64,000 nucleotides of DNA, taken from contig VMRT01000009.1 of assembly GCA_007713455.1 (NCBI GenBank), forward strand, positions 310,001 through 374,000, written 5' to 3'. The position numbers were made by a program, and so were the translations under genes. Positions 8,859-19,052 of this stretch are shown piece by piece; the stretch's first letter is position 1, and the number at the start of each line of letters is the position of its first letter. The DNA comes from Pseudomonas sp. (GTDB lineage: Bacteria; Pseudomonadota; Gammaproteobacteria; Pseudomonadales; Pseudomonadaceae). The notes below the pieces were generated by a model, which saw only the letters and a program-made list of their open reading frames with translations, did no database searches and was not told the DNA's origin.

Positions 8859-9233
8859 TCAGCTGCGTATGCGCCATCCGGCCAGCGCCAGGCAGAGCCA
8901 GCCTGCGAGAAAGGACGTACCTCCTAGCGGCGTGATCATGCCCAGCTTGCCGATTCCGCTGAGAGTGAGCAGGTAGAGACTGCCGGAGAACAACAGGATA
9001 CCGACGACGAACAGGCCGCCTGCTACAGCCAGTAGGCGGCTGGGCCGATGCAGCGAAAGAAGCGCGACGCCGAGCAGCGCCAGCGCATGAAGCATCTGGT
9101 ACTGCACGCCTGTCTGAAACACCGCAAGATAGGCAGCGCTCAACTGGCTCTTGAGGGCATGGGAAGCGAAGGCGCCGAGCGCAACGCCGGTCAAGCCGAA
9201 CAGCGCGGCAAGGACGATATAAGCACGAATCAT
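8859..9233 (-). CDS. DUF423 membrane protein
   Basis: This 124-residue protein has four hydrophobic segments (about 5-22, 45-62, 69-87, 95-118). It carries the DUF423/YgdD pattern GVALGAFASHALK and FQTGVQYQMLHALALL, with LGMITPLGGTSFLAGWLCLA near the end. It is an integral inner-membrane protein of unknown function. ATG 9233 is preferred over ATG 9239 because a GGA lies seven bases upstream of it. It is divergent from mtgA, with about 70 bases between the starts. Confidence 0.82.
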   Translation of the reverse strand: MIRAYIVLAALFGLTGVALGAFASHALKSQLSAAYLAVFQTGVQYQMLHALALLGVALLSLHRPSRLLAVAGGLFVVGILLFSGSLYLLTLSGIGKLGMITPLGGTSFLAGWLCLALAGWRIRS

Positions 9234-9301
9234 TGCCATTTCCGGTCGATGGCCTTAGCGGCCGCTATAATGCCCGCTCTTTTCGCCCAGGACCAAGTGC
9301 C

Positions 9302-10030
9302 ATGTTGCGAAACCTACTGCTGCGCCTCTCCAAACTGCTGCTCTGGCTGATCGGCCTCTCGGCGCTGCTGGTACTGCTGTTTCGCTGGGTGCCACCGCCG
9401 TTCACCGCTTTGATGATCGAGCGCAAGATCGAGTCATGGCGCACAGGCGAAACTATCGACCTGACCCGCGACTGGCGGCCTTGGAAAGTGCTGCCGGACG
9501 ATCTGAAGATGGCAGTGATCGCCGCCGAGGATCAGAAGTTCGCCGACCACTGGGGCTTCGATGTCGCAGCAATCCGTGCGGCGCTCAGCCACAATGAGCG
9601 CGGTGGCTCACTGCGCGGTGCCAGCACGCTGAGTCAGCAGGTGGCGAAGAATCTGTTTCTCTGGTCCGGCCGCAGCTGGCCACGCAAGGGCCTGGAAGCC
9701 TGGTTCACTGCGCTGATCGAGCTTTTATGGCCCAAGCAGCGCATCCTTGAGGTTTATCTCAATAGCGTCGAGTGGGGCGATGGCGTCTTCGGTGCGCAGG
9801 CGGCGGCCCAGCATCACTTCGGCACCGGTGCACCGTACCTGTCGACTCGCCAGGCCAGCCTCCTCGCCGCAGTGCTGCCCAACCCGCGAGAGTGGAGCGC
9901 TGCCAAACCGAACGGCCATGTGAACAATCGCGCCGCCTGGATTCGGCAACAGATGCGCCAGCTGGGTGGCAGGCACTACCTGCAGCGGATCAAACCGGAC
10001 CACCCGGACTGGTGGCCGGGCTGGCTCTGA
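9302..10030 (+). CDS. mtgA: Monofunctional peptidoglycan glycosyltransferase MtgA
   Basis: This 242-residue glycosyltransferase family 51 enzyme polymerises glycan strands from lipid II in the periplasm. One N-terminal membrane anchor (about residues 10-32) is followed by the catalytic block with AAEDQKFADHWGFD (catalytic glutamate), then GASTLSQQVAKNLFLWSGRSW, and EVYLNSVEWGDGVFGAQAAA. There is no transpeptidase domain, hence monofunctional. ATG 9302 is used; an upstream in-frame ATG (9233) would add a leader overlapping the TATAAT box at 9266-9271, which is the probable -10 of this gene. Confidence 0.93.
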   Translation: MLRNLLLRLSKLLLWLIGLSALLVLLFRWVPPPFTALMIERKIESWRTGETIDLTRDWRPWKVLPDDLKMAVIAAEDQKFADHWGFDVAAIRAALSHNERGGSLRGASTLSQQVAKNLFLWSGRSWPRKGLEAWFTALIELLWPKQRILEVYLNSVEWGDGVFGAQAAAQHHFGTGAPYLSTRQASLLAAVLPNPREWSAAKPNGHVNNRAAWIRQQMRQLGGRHYLQRIKPDHPDWWPGWL

Positions 10031-10154
10031 ACCAGCATGCAGAACAACCGGCGCAGCAGGATGCAGCACCTCCGGTGCGAGATGACGTGCCTCCCGCTCA
10101 GCCAGTGCGATGGGGTTTGACTATGCAGTATCTGGATCGGACCCGAGAGCAACC

Positions 10155-12083
10155 ATGAACACCTACCTCGCCCGGCTAAGTCTGGGCTATTTCTGCCTGG
10201 CCATGCTGTGGATTCTCCTCGGCGACATGCTGGTCGGCTACCTCGCTGCAGGCGATAGCCAAACCTGGCAAACGGGCAAGGGAGCGCTGTTCGTGGGGCT
10301 TACCACCGTGCTGATATTCCTGCTCGGCCGCCAGCACTTTCGCCGCTTCGACGAACAGCAGCGCGCCCAGCACGTCCAGGAAACCAGCCTGAAGCAGGCC
10401 GCCGCAGTCTTCGACAGCACTCAGGAAGGCGTGCTGGTCACTGATCCAAGCCAACATATCGTGCACGTCAATCCGGCGTTCAGCCGCATCACCGGATACA
10501 GCACCGAGGAAGTCCTTGGACAGACCCCTAGACTCTTCGCGTCTGGCAAGCACGACGCAGCCTTCTACAACCAGATGTGGCTGGCGCTGAAAGAGCATGG
10601 CGAGTGGAGCGGCGAGATCTGGAACCGACGCAAGAATGGCGAGGTGTACCCGCAATGGCAGAACCTGCGCTGCATCCATGACAACCAGGGCCAGCTCAGC
10701 CATTACGTGGCGGTGTTCTCCGATCTCTCGGCACTCAAGCGCTCGCGCGAAGAGCTCGACCAGCTTGCTCATTACGACCCGTTGCTCAAGCTGCCGAATC
10801 GGTTGCTGTTCACCGAGCGCGCCAAGCAGGATCTCGAGCGCGCCAGGGCCAACAGACGCAGCGGTGCATTACTTCTGATCGACCTCGATCACTTCAAGGA
10901 CATCAATGAAAGCCTTGGCCACAGCCTGGGCGACGCGCTGTTGCAGGCTGTCAGCACGCGACTGGGCGAGTACCTGGAAGAAGGCATGACGCTTGGCCGA
11001 CTCGGCGGTGACGAGTTCGCCCTGCTCTGTGAAGGCTACGGCGCGGAGAAGGCCACCTCGCTGGCGTTGCGCATTCTCGACCGACTGAACGAACCCTTCC
11101 ATATCGCCGACCAGGAGCTGTTCAGCAGCGCCAGCATCGGCATCGTGCTGTACCCCTATCCGACCGACGTGCAGAACGTCGAACAGCTGATGCGCAACGC
11201 CGACTCGGCGCTGTTCAAGGCCAAGAACAGCGGCCGCTCAACCTATGCGTTCTATTCCGAGGAACTGACCAGCCAGGCCCGCCAGCGCGTCGAACTGGTC
11301 ACCGCATTGCGCCAGGCCCTCGAGCAAGGACAGCTGCGCCTGCACTTTCAGCCGATCTACGACCTGCGCGAGGGCACGATCACCGGTTTCGAGGCACTGG
11401 TACGCTGGCTACACCCGGAGAAAGGCCTCATCGCACCGGGCATCTTCATTCCCGTCGCCGAGGAAACCGGGCTGATCAGCGCGATCGATCACTGGGTGCT
11501 GGAGCAGGCCTGCAATCAGGCTCGAGAGTGGCTTGGCCAGGGTCGCCCGCTTGGCTTCATCGCGGTGAACATCTCCAGTCGCCTGTTCGGCAACGGCGAG
11601 CTCGACCTGCAGGTCGCCACCATTTTGGCCCGCTGCGGGCTAGAGGCGCGCCATCTGGAACTGGAGATCACCGAAAGCGCGGTGATGCAGGACCCGGACG
11701 CCGCCCTGGAGCTACTGCAGCGCCTGCGCGCACTCGGCGTTCAGCTGGCGATCGACGATTTCGGCACCGGCTACTCGTCGCTCCAGCGACTCAAGCGCAT
11801 GAACGTGCACAAACTGAAGATCGACCAAGGCTTCGTCCGCGGCCTGCCCGACGACCGCGAGGACGCCGCCATCACCCGCTCGGTCATCGGTCTGGCACAC
11901 AATCTGGGCCTCAAAGTCGTGGCGGAAGGCATCGAGACTGCAGACCAGGCGGCGTTTCTGCTGGCGCAGAATTGCGACTATGGCCAAGGCTACGGCTTTG
12001 CACGACCGCAGCCTGCCAGCGACATCGATTGGCGCGCGGCCGAACTCCGCTACGGGCAGAGTTGCCGCTCGTCCGGAGCCTGA
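10155..12083 (+). CDS. Membrane PAS-GGDEF-EAL cyclic-di-GMP protein
   Basis: This 642-residue protein has two N-terminal membrane helices (about 8-30 and 40-60). A PAS domain follows (about 75-195, with TQEGVLVTDPSQHIVHVN and the PAC-like GEWSGEIWNRRKNGEVY), then GGDEF (284-288, RLGGDEFALL) and EAL (413-415, GFEALVRW). Both catalytic signatures are intact; the EAL domain keeps NISSRLF, EITESAVM, IDDFGTGYSSL and VVAEGIET. No RxxD inhibitory site stands five residues before GGDEF. It could make and degrade c-di-GMP; the balance is unknown. ATG 10155 is chosen because the membrane segment starts right after it. It precedes a hybrid kinase. Confidence 0.85.
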   Translation: MNTYLARLSLGYFCLAMLWILLGDMLVGYLAAGDSQTWQTGKGALFVGLTTVLIFLLGRQHFRRFDEQQRAQHVQETSLKQAAAVFDSTQEGVLVTDPSQHIVHVNPAFSRITGYSTEEVLGQTPRLFASGKHDAAFYNQMWLALKEHGEWSGEIWNRRKNGEVYPQWQNLRCIHDNQGQLSHYVAVFSDLSALKRSREELDQLAHYDPLLKLPNRLLFTERAKQDLERARANRRSGALLLIDLDHFKDINESLGHSLGDALLQAVSTRLGEYLEEGMTLGRLGGDEFALLCEGYGAEKATSLALRILDRLNEPFHIADQELFSSASIGIVLYPYPTDVQNVEQLMRNADSALFKAKNSGRSTYAFYSEELTSQARQRVELVTALRQALEQGQLRLHFQPIYDLREGTITGFEALVRWLHPEKGLIAPGIFIPVAEETGLISAIDHWVLEQACNQAREWLGQGRPLGFIAVNISSRLFGNGELDLQVATILARCGLEARHLELEITESAVMQDPDAALELLQRLRALGVQLAIDDFGTGYSSLQRLKRMNVHKLKIDQGFVRGLPDDREDAAITRSVIGLAHNLGLKVVAEGIETADQAAFLLAQNCDYGQGYGFARPQPASDIDWRAAELRYGQSCRSSGA

Positions 12084-12109
12084 TCAGGCGCATATATCAA
12101 TAGGCCATT

Positions 12110-12258
12110 ACGGCAGGTAAGCTGACAGAACGGTCAACCTCGCCGTCATGGAAGGCCGGGCAACCGGCTTTGCGGCATACTGGCTCGAGTGCCGCAGACT
12201 GGCACCGATTCCAGGCCTCCGGCGTCCAATCGGTCAACCACCGCGTACCGCAACGAAG
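12110..12258 (+). promoter_or_regulatory. Leader with two hairpins before the hybrid kinase gene
   Basis: Between the GGDEF-EAL stop and ATG 12259 there are two small inverted repeats, GCCGG/CCGGC around a 4-base loop and TGCGGCA/TGCCGCA around 12 bases, and a direct repeat GGTCAACC at both ends of this part. I could not fit a known riboswitch consensus. Whether this is a transcribed leader is unknown. Confidence 0.25.
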
Positions 12259-14832
12259 ATGATGAGCGATCCAGCGATACACCACAATCAGCCTCACGGC
12301 CTGCGACAGCTGTTCAGCTGGAGAAACGGCGTTGCCTGGGGAATGCTGGCGTTCACCCTGCTGGTCCAACTGGTGGTCTGGCAGAGTCTGCGCACCAACG
12401 AGGCTAGCGCGGCCCAGCAGCAGTTCCAGCTGCTCGGCGAGAAGGTCACCGAAGCCATCCGCAAGCGGCTACGGGACCACGAGCAGATCCTGCTCGGCGG
12501 CGCCGGCCTGTTCGATGCCATGGAGAATGTCAGCCGCGAGCAGTGGCGCACGTACGTCGAGCGCTTGCTGTTGCCAGACCGTTATCCCGGCATCCAGGGC
12601 GTCGGTTTCAGCCAGGCGATCCCGCATGCCGAGCGCGATGCGCACGTCGCACGCATTCGTGCACAGGGCTACCCGGATTACGACATTCATCCGCCCGGTC
12701 AGCGGGAACTCTACACCTCGATCATTTTTCTCGAGCCATTCCTCAGCCGCAACCTGGCCGCTTTCGGCTACGACATGTATTCCGAGCCGACTCGCCGGCG
12801 CGCCATGCAACGCGCGGCTCAGTTGGGCGAAACGAGTATTACCGGCAAGGTAACGCTTCTGCAGGAAACCCACGGCAAGGTGCAGGCCGGAGTGCTGCTC
12901 TATGTCCCGGTGTATCGACCGAGCGCGCCGCTGACGACGCCGGAGCAGCGCATGCAGGCGCTGCGCGGCTTCGTCTATAGCCCTTATCGCGTCGAAGATC
13001 TGATGCGCGGCATTCTGCGAGCGGCCGATCTGCCGCTGGCGCTGCATATCTACGCCAGTCCCGGTGAAGAGCCGGAACACCTGCTGTACGCATCGAGCGA
13101 AGCCCTCGAGCCCGGCAGTGCCCGCTTCAGCCAGTTGCAGCAGCTGGAGCTGTACGGCCAGACCTGGACGCTGCGCATGGATAGCCGGCCCGAGTTCGAC
13201 GAGCGTTTTCATTCCAACGAGGCACTGGTGTTCGGCCTGGGGCTCGTTCTGAGCCTGCTGGTTTTTTTCCTGACCTCGTCATTGGCGCTGCGCCATAGCC
13301 GTGCCCAGGCGCTGGCGAACGAGATGACCCGACACATACGTCAGAGCAAACACGATCTGCGGTTGAGCGAGGAGCGTCTGTCGCTTGCCCTGAAAGGCAG
13401 CAACGATGGGCTGTGGGATCTCGATCTGGAAGCCGGCAGCATGTTCGCCTCGCCCCGCGCCTGGGAAATGCTCGGTTATCGTCCCAACGAGCTGACCTGC
13501 GACCTCAAACTGTGGGAGCGGCTGACGGTTGCCGAAGACCTAGCGCAGCAGAAGGCGCGCCTGGCCCAAACCATGCTGTCCAATGTCGACCACTTCACCA
13601 CCGAATTACGGTTGCAACACAAGCATGGTCATGTCGTCCCGGTACTGCTGCGCGGCCATATCCAGCGTGACCCGCAAGGCATGGCCCAGCGCATCAGCGG
13701 CACGCTGATGGACCTCACCGAACGCAAGCGCGTCGAGCAGATGAAGAACGACTTCGTTTCCACCGTCAGCCACGAGCTGCGCACGCCACTGACTTCCATC
13801 AGCGGTGCGCTCGGACTGATCGTCGGCGGCGCGCTCGGCTCTGCGCCGCCGACCATGCAGCAGATGCTCGAGATCGCCTACCGCAACAGCCTGCGCCTGG
13901 GTCATCTGATCAACGACCTGCTGGACATGGAAAAGATTGCCGCCGGCAAGATGTCGTTCGAACTGCGCGAACATTCGCTTGGCGACCTGCTCGAGGAATC
14001 GCGGGCGAGCAACCAGGCCCTCTGCGAGCAGCATGGCGTGCGCTGTACACTCGAGCATCCGACCGATGTGCTGGTCTGGGTGGACGGCCTGCGCCTGCAG
14101 CAGGTGCTTGGCAACTTCCTCTCAAACGCCGTCAAGTTCACCCCCGAGGGGGGAGAGATTCGCCTGCACAGCTCCCTGCGTGGGACCAAGGTTCGTATCA
14201 GCGTCACCGACCAGGGCCCCGGCATTCCCGAGGCGTTCCGCTCCCGCGTGTTCGAGAAGTTCGCCCAGGCCGATGCCTCCGACAGCCGGCAGAAGTCCGG
14301 TACCGGACTCGGACTTGCGATCACCAAGGAGCTGATCGAACGCATGGGCGGTACGGTCGGCTTCGACTGCGTACCCGGCCAGGGCACCACCTTCTGGTGC
14401 GAGCTGCCGATCCAGATACCGCCAGCCGAATCGGACTGCCGCGACGGCCAGCCGCGAATCCTGGTCGTCGAAGACGAGCCTGACACCGGCCGTCTGCTGC
14501 ATATGATGCTGCGCGAGGGCGGCTACGGCGTGGAGCGCGTGCAAAGCCTGCATCAGGCCCGTGAAAAGCTCGCTGCCAGCCATTACGAGGCCATGACACT
14601 GGACCTGCACCTGCCCGACGGCAGCGGCATGCAGCTGATCGACGAATTGCGCGATCAACCGGCGATGCAGGATCTGCCCATCGTCGTTATCTCCGCCGCG
14701 CACCAGTTCGAGCAGGCACAGTTCCCCGCAGGGATCGTCTGGCTGCACAAGCCGATCACCAACGCCCAGCTGCTGGTCGCGGTTGAACAGGCGCGAGACA
14801 ACATCCGCCAGGCCAGAAGCAAGCCTCGATAG
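12259..14832 (+). CDS. CHASE-domain hybrid sensor histidine kinase
   Basis: The 857-residue membrane protein has a TM helix near residues 20-40 and a large periplasmic CHASE-type sensor (about 55-310, with LFDAMENVSREQW, YPGIQGVGFSQAIP and LEPFLSRNLAAFGYDMYSEP). A second TM lies near 325-345, then a PAS domain with GSNDGLWDLDLEAG, HisKA (SHELRTPLTS, phospho-acceptor His505), HATPase (N-box near 623, then DQGPGIP and GTGLGLAI), and a C-terminal receiver with Asp782 (LDLHLPDG). There is no Hpt domain, so a separate phosphotransfer partner or direct signalling is implied. ATG 12259 follows AACGAAG; an upstream frame to 12148 looks non-coding. It likely works with the adjacent c-di-GMP protein. 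Confidence 0.85.
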   Translation: MMSDPAIHHNQPHGLRQLFSWRNGVAWGMLAFTLLVQLVVWQSLRTNEASAAQQQFQLLGEKVTEAIRKRLRDHEQILLGGAGLFDAMENVSREQWRTYVERLLLPDRYPGIQGVGFSQAIPHAERDAHVARIRAQGYPDYDIHPPGQRELYTSIIFLEPFLSRNLAAFGYDMYSEPTRRRAMQRAAQLGETSITGKVTLLQETHGKVQAGVLLYVPVYRPSAPLTTPEQRMQALRGFVYSPYRVEDLMRGILRAADLPLALHIYASPGEEPEHLLYASSEALEPGSARFSQLQQLELYGQTWTLRMDSRPEFDERFHSNEALVFGLGLVLSLLVFFLTSSLALRHSRAQALANEMTRHIRQSKHDLRLSEERLSLALKGSNDGLWDLDLEAGSMFASPRAWEMLGYRPNELTCDLKLWERLTVAEDLAQQKARLAQTMLSNVDHFTTELRLQHKHGHVVPVLLRGHIQRDPQGMAQRISGTLMDLTERKRVEQMKNDFVSTVSHELRTPLTSISGALGLIVGGALGSAPPTMQQMLEIAYRNSLRLGHLINDLLDMEKIAAGKMSFELREHSLGDLLEESRASNQALCEQHGVRCTLEHPTDVLVWVDGLRLQQVLGNFLSNAVKFTPEGGEIRLHSSLRGTKVRISVTDQGPGIPEAFRSRVFEKFAQADASDSRQKSGTGLGLAITKELIERMGGTVGFDCVPGQGTTFWCELPIQIPPAESDCRDGQPRILVVEDEPDTGRLLHMMLREGGYGVERVQSLHQAREKLAASHYEAMTLDLHLPDGSGMQLIDELRDQPAMQDLPIVVISAAHQFEQAQFPAGIVWLHKPITNAQLLVAVEQARDNIRQARSKPR

Positions 14833-14861
14833 CCGGGCGGCACCCCGAGCGAACGGCAGGC

Positions 14862-14897
14862 AAAAAAAATCGCGGGAGCCAATGGCATCCCGCGATT
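14862..14897 (-). terminator. Rho-independent terminator of rpoH
   Basis: AATCGCGGG 14868-14876 pairs with CCCGCGATT 14889-14897, with further pairing inside. On the minus strand an eight-T run follows (complement of 14862-14869). It also lies just after the convergent hybrid kinase gene and could stop both. Confidence 0.85.
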
Positions 14898-14916
14898 CGT
14901 TTTCAGCTGACGAGCA

Positions 14917-15771
14917 TCAGGCCTGAATCGAGCCCTTCAACTTGTTCATCGCATTCTTCTCCAGCTGACGAATGCGCTCGGCCGATACGTTGTACTTGGC
15001 AGCCAGGTCGTGCAGGGTCGCCTTGTCTTCGTTCAGCCAGCGTTGCTGGAGAATGTCCCGGCTGCGCTCGTCGAGCCCCTCGAGCGCCGTATGCAGGCTG
15101 GAAGTGGAACTGTCGCTCCAGTCGGCATCTTCCAGCTGGCGGGCCGGATCGTAGCGATGATCTTCCAGATAGTGCGCAGGCGACTGGTAGGCGCTGTCGT
15201 CGTCGGCATCGGCGGCCGGGTCGAAGGCCATGTCATGGCCGGTCAGGCGGCTTTCCATTTCGCGCACTTCGTGCGGCTCGACGCCCAGGCTATTGGCCAC
15301 GGCGGTGACTTCATCGTTGTTCAGCCAGGCCAGACGCTTCTTCTGGCTGCGCAGATTGAAGAACAGTTTGCGCTGCGCCTTAGTCGTCGCGACCTTGACG
15401 ATGCGCCAGTTACGCAGGATGAACTCGTGAATTTCGGCGCGAATCCAATGTACGGCGAAGGACACCAGCCGCACACCCATTTCCGGATTGAAACGCTTGA
15501 CCGCCTTCATCAGACCGACGTTGCCTTCCTGGATCAGGTCGGCCTGGGCCAGACCGTAGCCGGAATAGCTGCGGGCGATGTGAACGACGAAACGCAGGTG
15601 CGCCAGCACCATCTGCCGAGCCGCTTCGAGATCCTGATGATAGAAGAGGCGCCCGGCCAGCTCGCGCTCCTGCTCGACGGTGAGCAGCGGGAGGCTGTTC
15701 ACGGTCTGCACGTAGGCCTCGAGATTCGCTCCCGGGACTAGCGCTTGAACAGGTTGCAGAGTAGTTGTCAT
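14917..15771 (-). CDS. rpoH: Heat-shock sigma factor RpoH (sigma 32)
   Basis: This 284-residue sigma70-family protein directs RNA polymerase to heat-shock promoters. Region 1.2/2 is visible ([54 protein letters not shown]). The RpoH-box-like segment [18 protein letters not shown] between regions 2 and 3 identifies it as RpoH rather than RpoD or RpoS. Region 4.2 is the C-terminal helix-turn-helix, [27 protein letters not shown] precedes ATG 15771. It is 111 bases after ftsX, as in other gammaproteobacteria, and has its own promoter in that gap. Confidence 0.96.
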   Translation of the reverse strand: MTTTLQPVQALVPGANLEAYVQTVNSLPLLTVEQERELAGRLFYHQDLEAARQMVLAHLRFVVHIARSYSGYGLAQADLIQEGNVGLMKAVKRFNPEMGVRLVSFAVHWIRAEIHEFILRNWRIVKVATTKAQRKLFFNLRSQKKRLAWLNNDEVTAVANSLGVEPHEVREMESRLTGHDMAFDPAADADDDSAYQSPAHYLEDHRYDPARQLEDADWSDSSTSSLHTALEGLDERSRDILQQRWLNEDKATLHDLAAKYNVSAERIRQLEKNAMNKLKGSIQA

Positions 15772-15797
15772 GCAGTACCTCCAATGACGAAGCTGCA
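15771..15797 (-). promoter_or_regulatory. Hairpin that could cover the rpoH ribosome-binding site
   Basis: On the minus strand TGCAG (15793-15797) can pair with CTGCA (15771-15775), which includes the A of the start codon. Inside, CTTC can pair with the Shine-Dalgarno GGAG across a 6-base loop, leaving a 3-base bulge. The arrangement resembles a simple RNA thermometer. The nearest promoter would start transcription at about 15793, which would remove part of the outer stem, so only longer transcripts would carry the complete structure. Confidence 0.3.
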
Positions 15798-15799
15798 GC

Positions 15800-15827
15800 A
15801 GTTTAGCATTGCCGCATGAGACTGCAA
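15800..15827 (-). promoter_or_regulatory. Sigma70-type promoter upstream of rpoH
   Basis: On the minus strand TTGCAG (15822-15827) and TAAACT (15800-15805) are 16 bases apart. Further upstream is an inverted repeat, TGACA-N4-TGTCA (15846-15859), overlapping a TTGACA that has no good -10 partner. Confidence 0.5.
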
Positions 15828-15882
15828 GCCTGTGGAAAAGTTCCCTGACACAACTGTCAAGTGATTGTTTTCAAATGAAATT

Positions 15883-16902
15883 TTATCGAGGAGCAAGCTC
15901 GCTCAGATGCCTTGCGACAGCCAGCCAGGCACCGATGTAGCCGAGCAGCACCGCACCGATCACCAGCGATAACGCATCGCCGGCCGGAACGCCTCCCAGG
16001 CCGAAATCGCTGCCGTAGAGGCCCGCCAGATTCACCACGGCCTCGTTCAGCCAGCCCAGTCCATAGACCAGCAGCAGCCAGGCGATCAGGCCGGCGCCCA
16101 GACCGTAGAGGGCACCCATGTAGAGGAACGGACGGCGGACGTAACCATCGGTGCCGCCCACCAGCTTGACCACCTCGATCTCGGTGCGGCGGTTCTCGAT
16201 GTGCAGGCGGATGGTGTTGCCAATCACCAGCAGCAACGTCGCCACCAGCAACAATGTCAGGCCGAAGACGAAGCGGTCGCCAAGCTTGAGAATAGCGGTC
16301 AGCCGCTCGACCCAGAGCAGATCCAGCTGAGCCAACTGCACGCCGGGCAGTTCGGCCAGCCGCTGACGCAGCGCTTCGAGCTTGTCCTTGTCCACCACTT
16401 CGGGTGTCACGATGACCACGCCGGGCAGCGGATTCTCCGGCAACTCCTTGAGCGCTTCGCCAAGCCCGGACAGCTGCTGGAACTCGTCCAGCGCCTGCTC
16501 GCGGCTGACCCAGTCCGCCGCTGCCACGTCGGGCATGGCGGCAACCTCGTCACGCAGGCGCTCGCCAGCGTCGCCATCCACCTCAAGCTGCATGAACAGC
16601 GATATCTGCGCGGCACGCTGCCACGAGCCACCGAGCCGTTCGACGTTGTCCAGCAGCAGCGCCAGGCCCATGGGCAGACTCAACGCCACGGCCATCACCA
16701 GGCAGGTGAAGAAGCTGCCGATCGGCTGCTTGATCAGACGCCCGACGCTGTCGACCAAACTGGCGCGATGACTTTCCAGCCAGGCGTGGAACAGCGTCTT
16801 GAAGTCCGGCTCGTCGCCGCGCGGCTGCTCAGGCTTCTTCACCGAACCGCCGACGCGCTCTGCCGTGCTCGGGTTGGTCTTGGGATTGCGTTCGCTGCTC
16901 AT
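15883..16902 (-). CDS. ftsX: Cell-division protein FtsX
   Basis: This 339-residue inner-membrane subunit of the FtsEX complex links ATP hydrolysis by FtsE to control of septal peptidoglycan hydrolases. A hydrophilic N-terminal tail (about 1-55, charged) is followed by one TM helix near 60-85. A periplasmic domain follows (about 95-205, with QISLFMQLEVDGDAGERL and DWVSREQALDEF), then three C-terminal TM segments with NTIRLHIENRRTEIEVVKLVGGTDGYVRRPFLY between them, the usual FtsX signature. It overlaps ftsE by four bases. Confidence 0.94.
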   Translation of the reverse strand: MSSERNPKTNPSTAERVGGSVKKPEQPRGDEPDFKTLFHAWLESHRASLVDSVGRLIKQPIGSFFTCLVMAVALSLPMGLALLLDNVERLGGSWQRAAQISLFMQLEVDGDAGERLRDEVAAMPDVAAADWVSREQALDEFQQLSGLGEALKELPENPLPGVVIVTPEVVDKDKLEALRQRLAELPGVQLAQLDLLWVERLTAILKLGDRFVFGLTLLLVATLLLVIGNTIRLHIENRRTEIEVVKLVGGTDGYVRRPFLYMGALYGLGAGLIAWLLLVYGLGWLNEAVVNLAGLYGSDFGLGGVPAGDALSLVIGAVLLGYIGAWLAVARHLSELAPR

Positions 16903-17566
16903 CGGCTGGCCTCCCCGTCGCCGATCAGGCGACCACGTTGCAGGGTCAGCATGCGATGACGCATCCGCGCGATCAGCGCCAGATCGTGGCTGGCGATCAG
17001 CACGGTGGTACCCAGGCGATTGATGTCTTCGAACACGCCCATGATCTCCGCAGCGAGTCGCGGGTCGAGGTTGCCGGTCGGTTCATCGGCCAGAAGCAGA
17101 GCCGGCCGGTGCACCACGGCGCGGGCGATGCCGACACGCTGCTGCTGGCCGGTGGACAGGTCCGCCGGATACTGCAGCGCCTTGTCCTTGAGGCTGACGC
17201 GCTCCAGCGCAGTCATCACCCGCTGGCCGATCTCGCGCTTGTTGAGCCCGAGGATCTGCAGCGGCAGGGCGACGTTGTCGAATACGGTGCGATCGAACAG
17301 CAGCTGGTGGTTCTGGAACACCACGCCGATCTGCCGGCGCAGGAAAGGAATCTGCGCATTGGTGATGCGCGACAGGTCCTGCCCGGCCAGCAGCAGCTTG
17401 CCGCTGGTGGGACGCTCCATTGCCAGCAACAGGCGCAGCAGCGTGCTCTTGCCGGCACCGGAATGGCCGGTGACGAAGAGGAATTCGCCACGGCGCACCT
17501 GGAAGGAAAGCTCATGCAACCCGATGTGGCCGTTGGGGTAGCGTTTGCCGACCTGTTCGAAACGAA

Positions 17567-17570
<4 letters not shown>
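16899..17570 (-). CDS. ftsE: Cell-division ATP-binding protein FtsE
   Basis: This 223-residue ABC ATPase partners FtsX at the division site. Walker A is GHSGAGKSTLL (about residues 35-45), the Q-loop lies in VVFQNHQLL, the signature is LSTGQQQRVGIARA, and Walker B is LLLADEPTGNLD, with the switch histidine in ASHD. MIRFEQVGKRYPNG is the typical FtsE N-terminus. It overlaps ftsY upstream and ftsX downstream by four bases each, so ftsY-ftsE-ftsX form one translationally coupled operon. Confidence 0.95.
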
Positions 17571-18823
<1,253 letters not shown>

Positions 18824-19052
18824 GGAGAAGGTATTCTCAAGGATGCGATACGCCGGCAGCCACGCTGCCGGCCAAACGGGCTCTATCCTAGCACCTCGCA
18901 AAGCGGGTGCGCTAAGCACGGGTTCCGGCATCAGGGCCGGTTCGGCTGCGGATATCCCGGCTTTGCCTGATTCTCACGCGCCATTACCATGGCTGCCGTG
19001 TCGCCGCCCTGCCATCTGCCGTGGCGGGCACCAACCTGGACGAGTCCCGACT

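Noticed and set aside
12084-12258. c-di-GMP (GEMM) riboswitch before the hybrid kinase
   Set aside because: Only short generic stems; the conserved GEMM core sequences are not there.
15846-15860. TTGACA as the main rpoH -35
   Set aside because: No acceptable -10 at 16-18 bases; TTGCAG/TAAACT further downstream is better.
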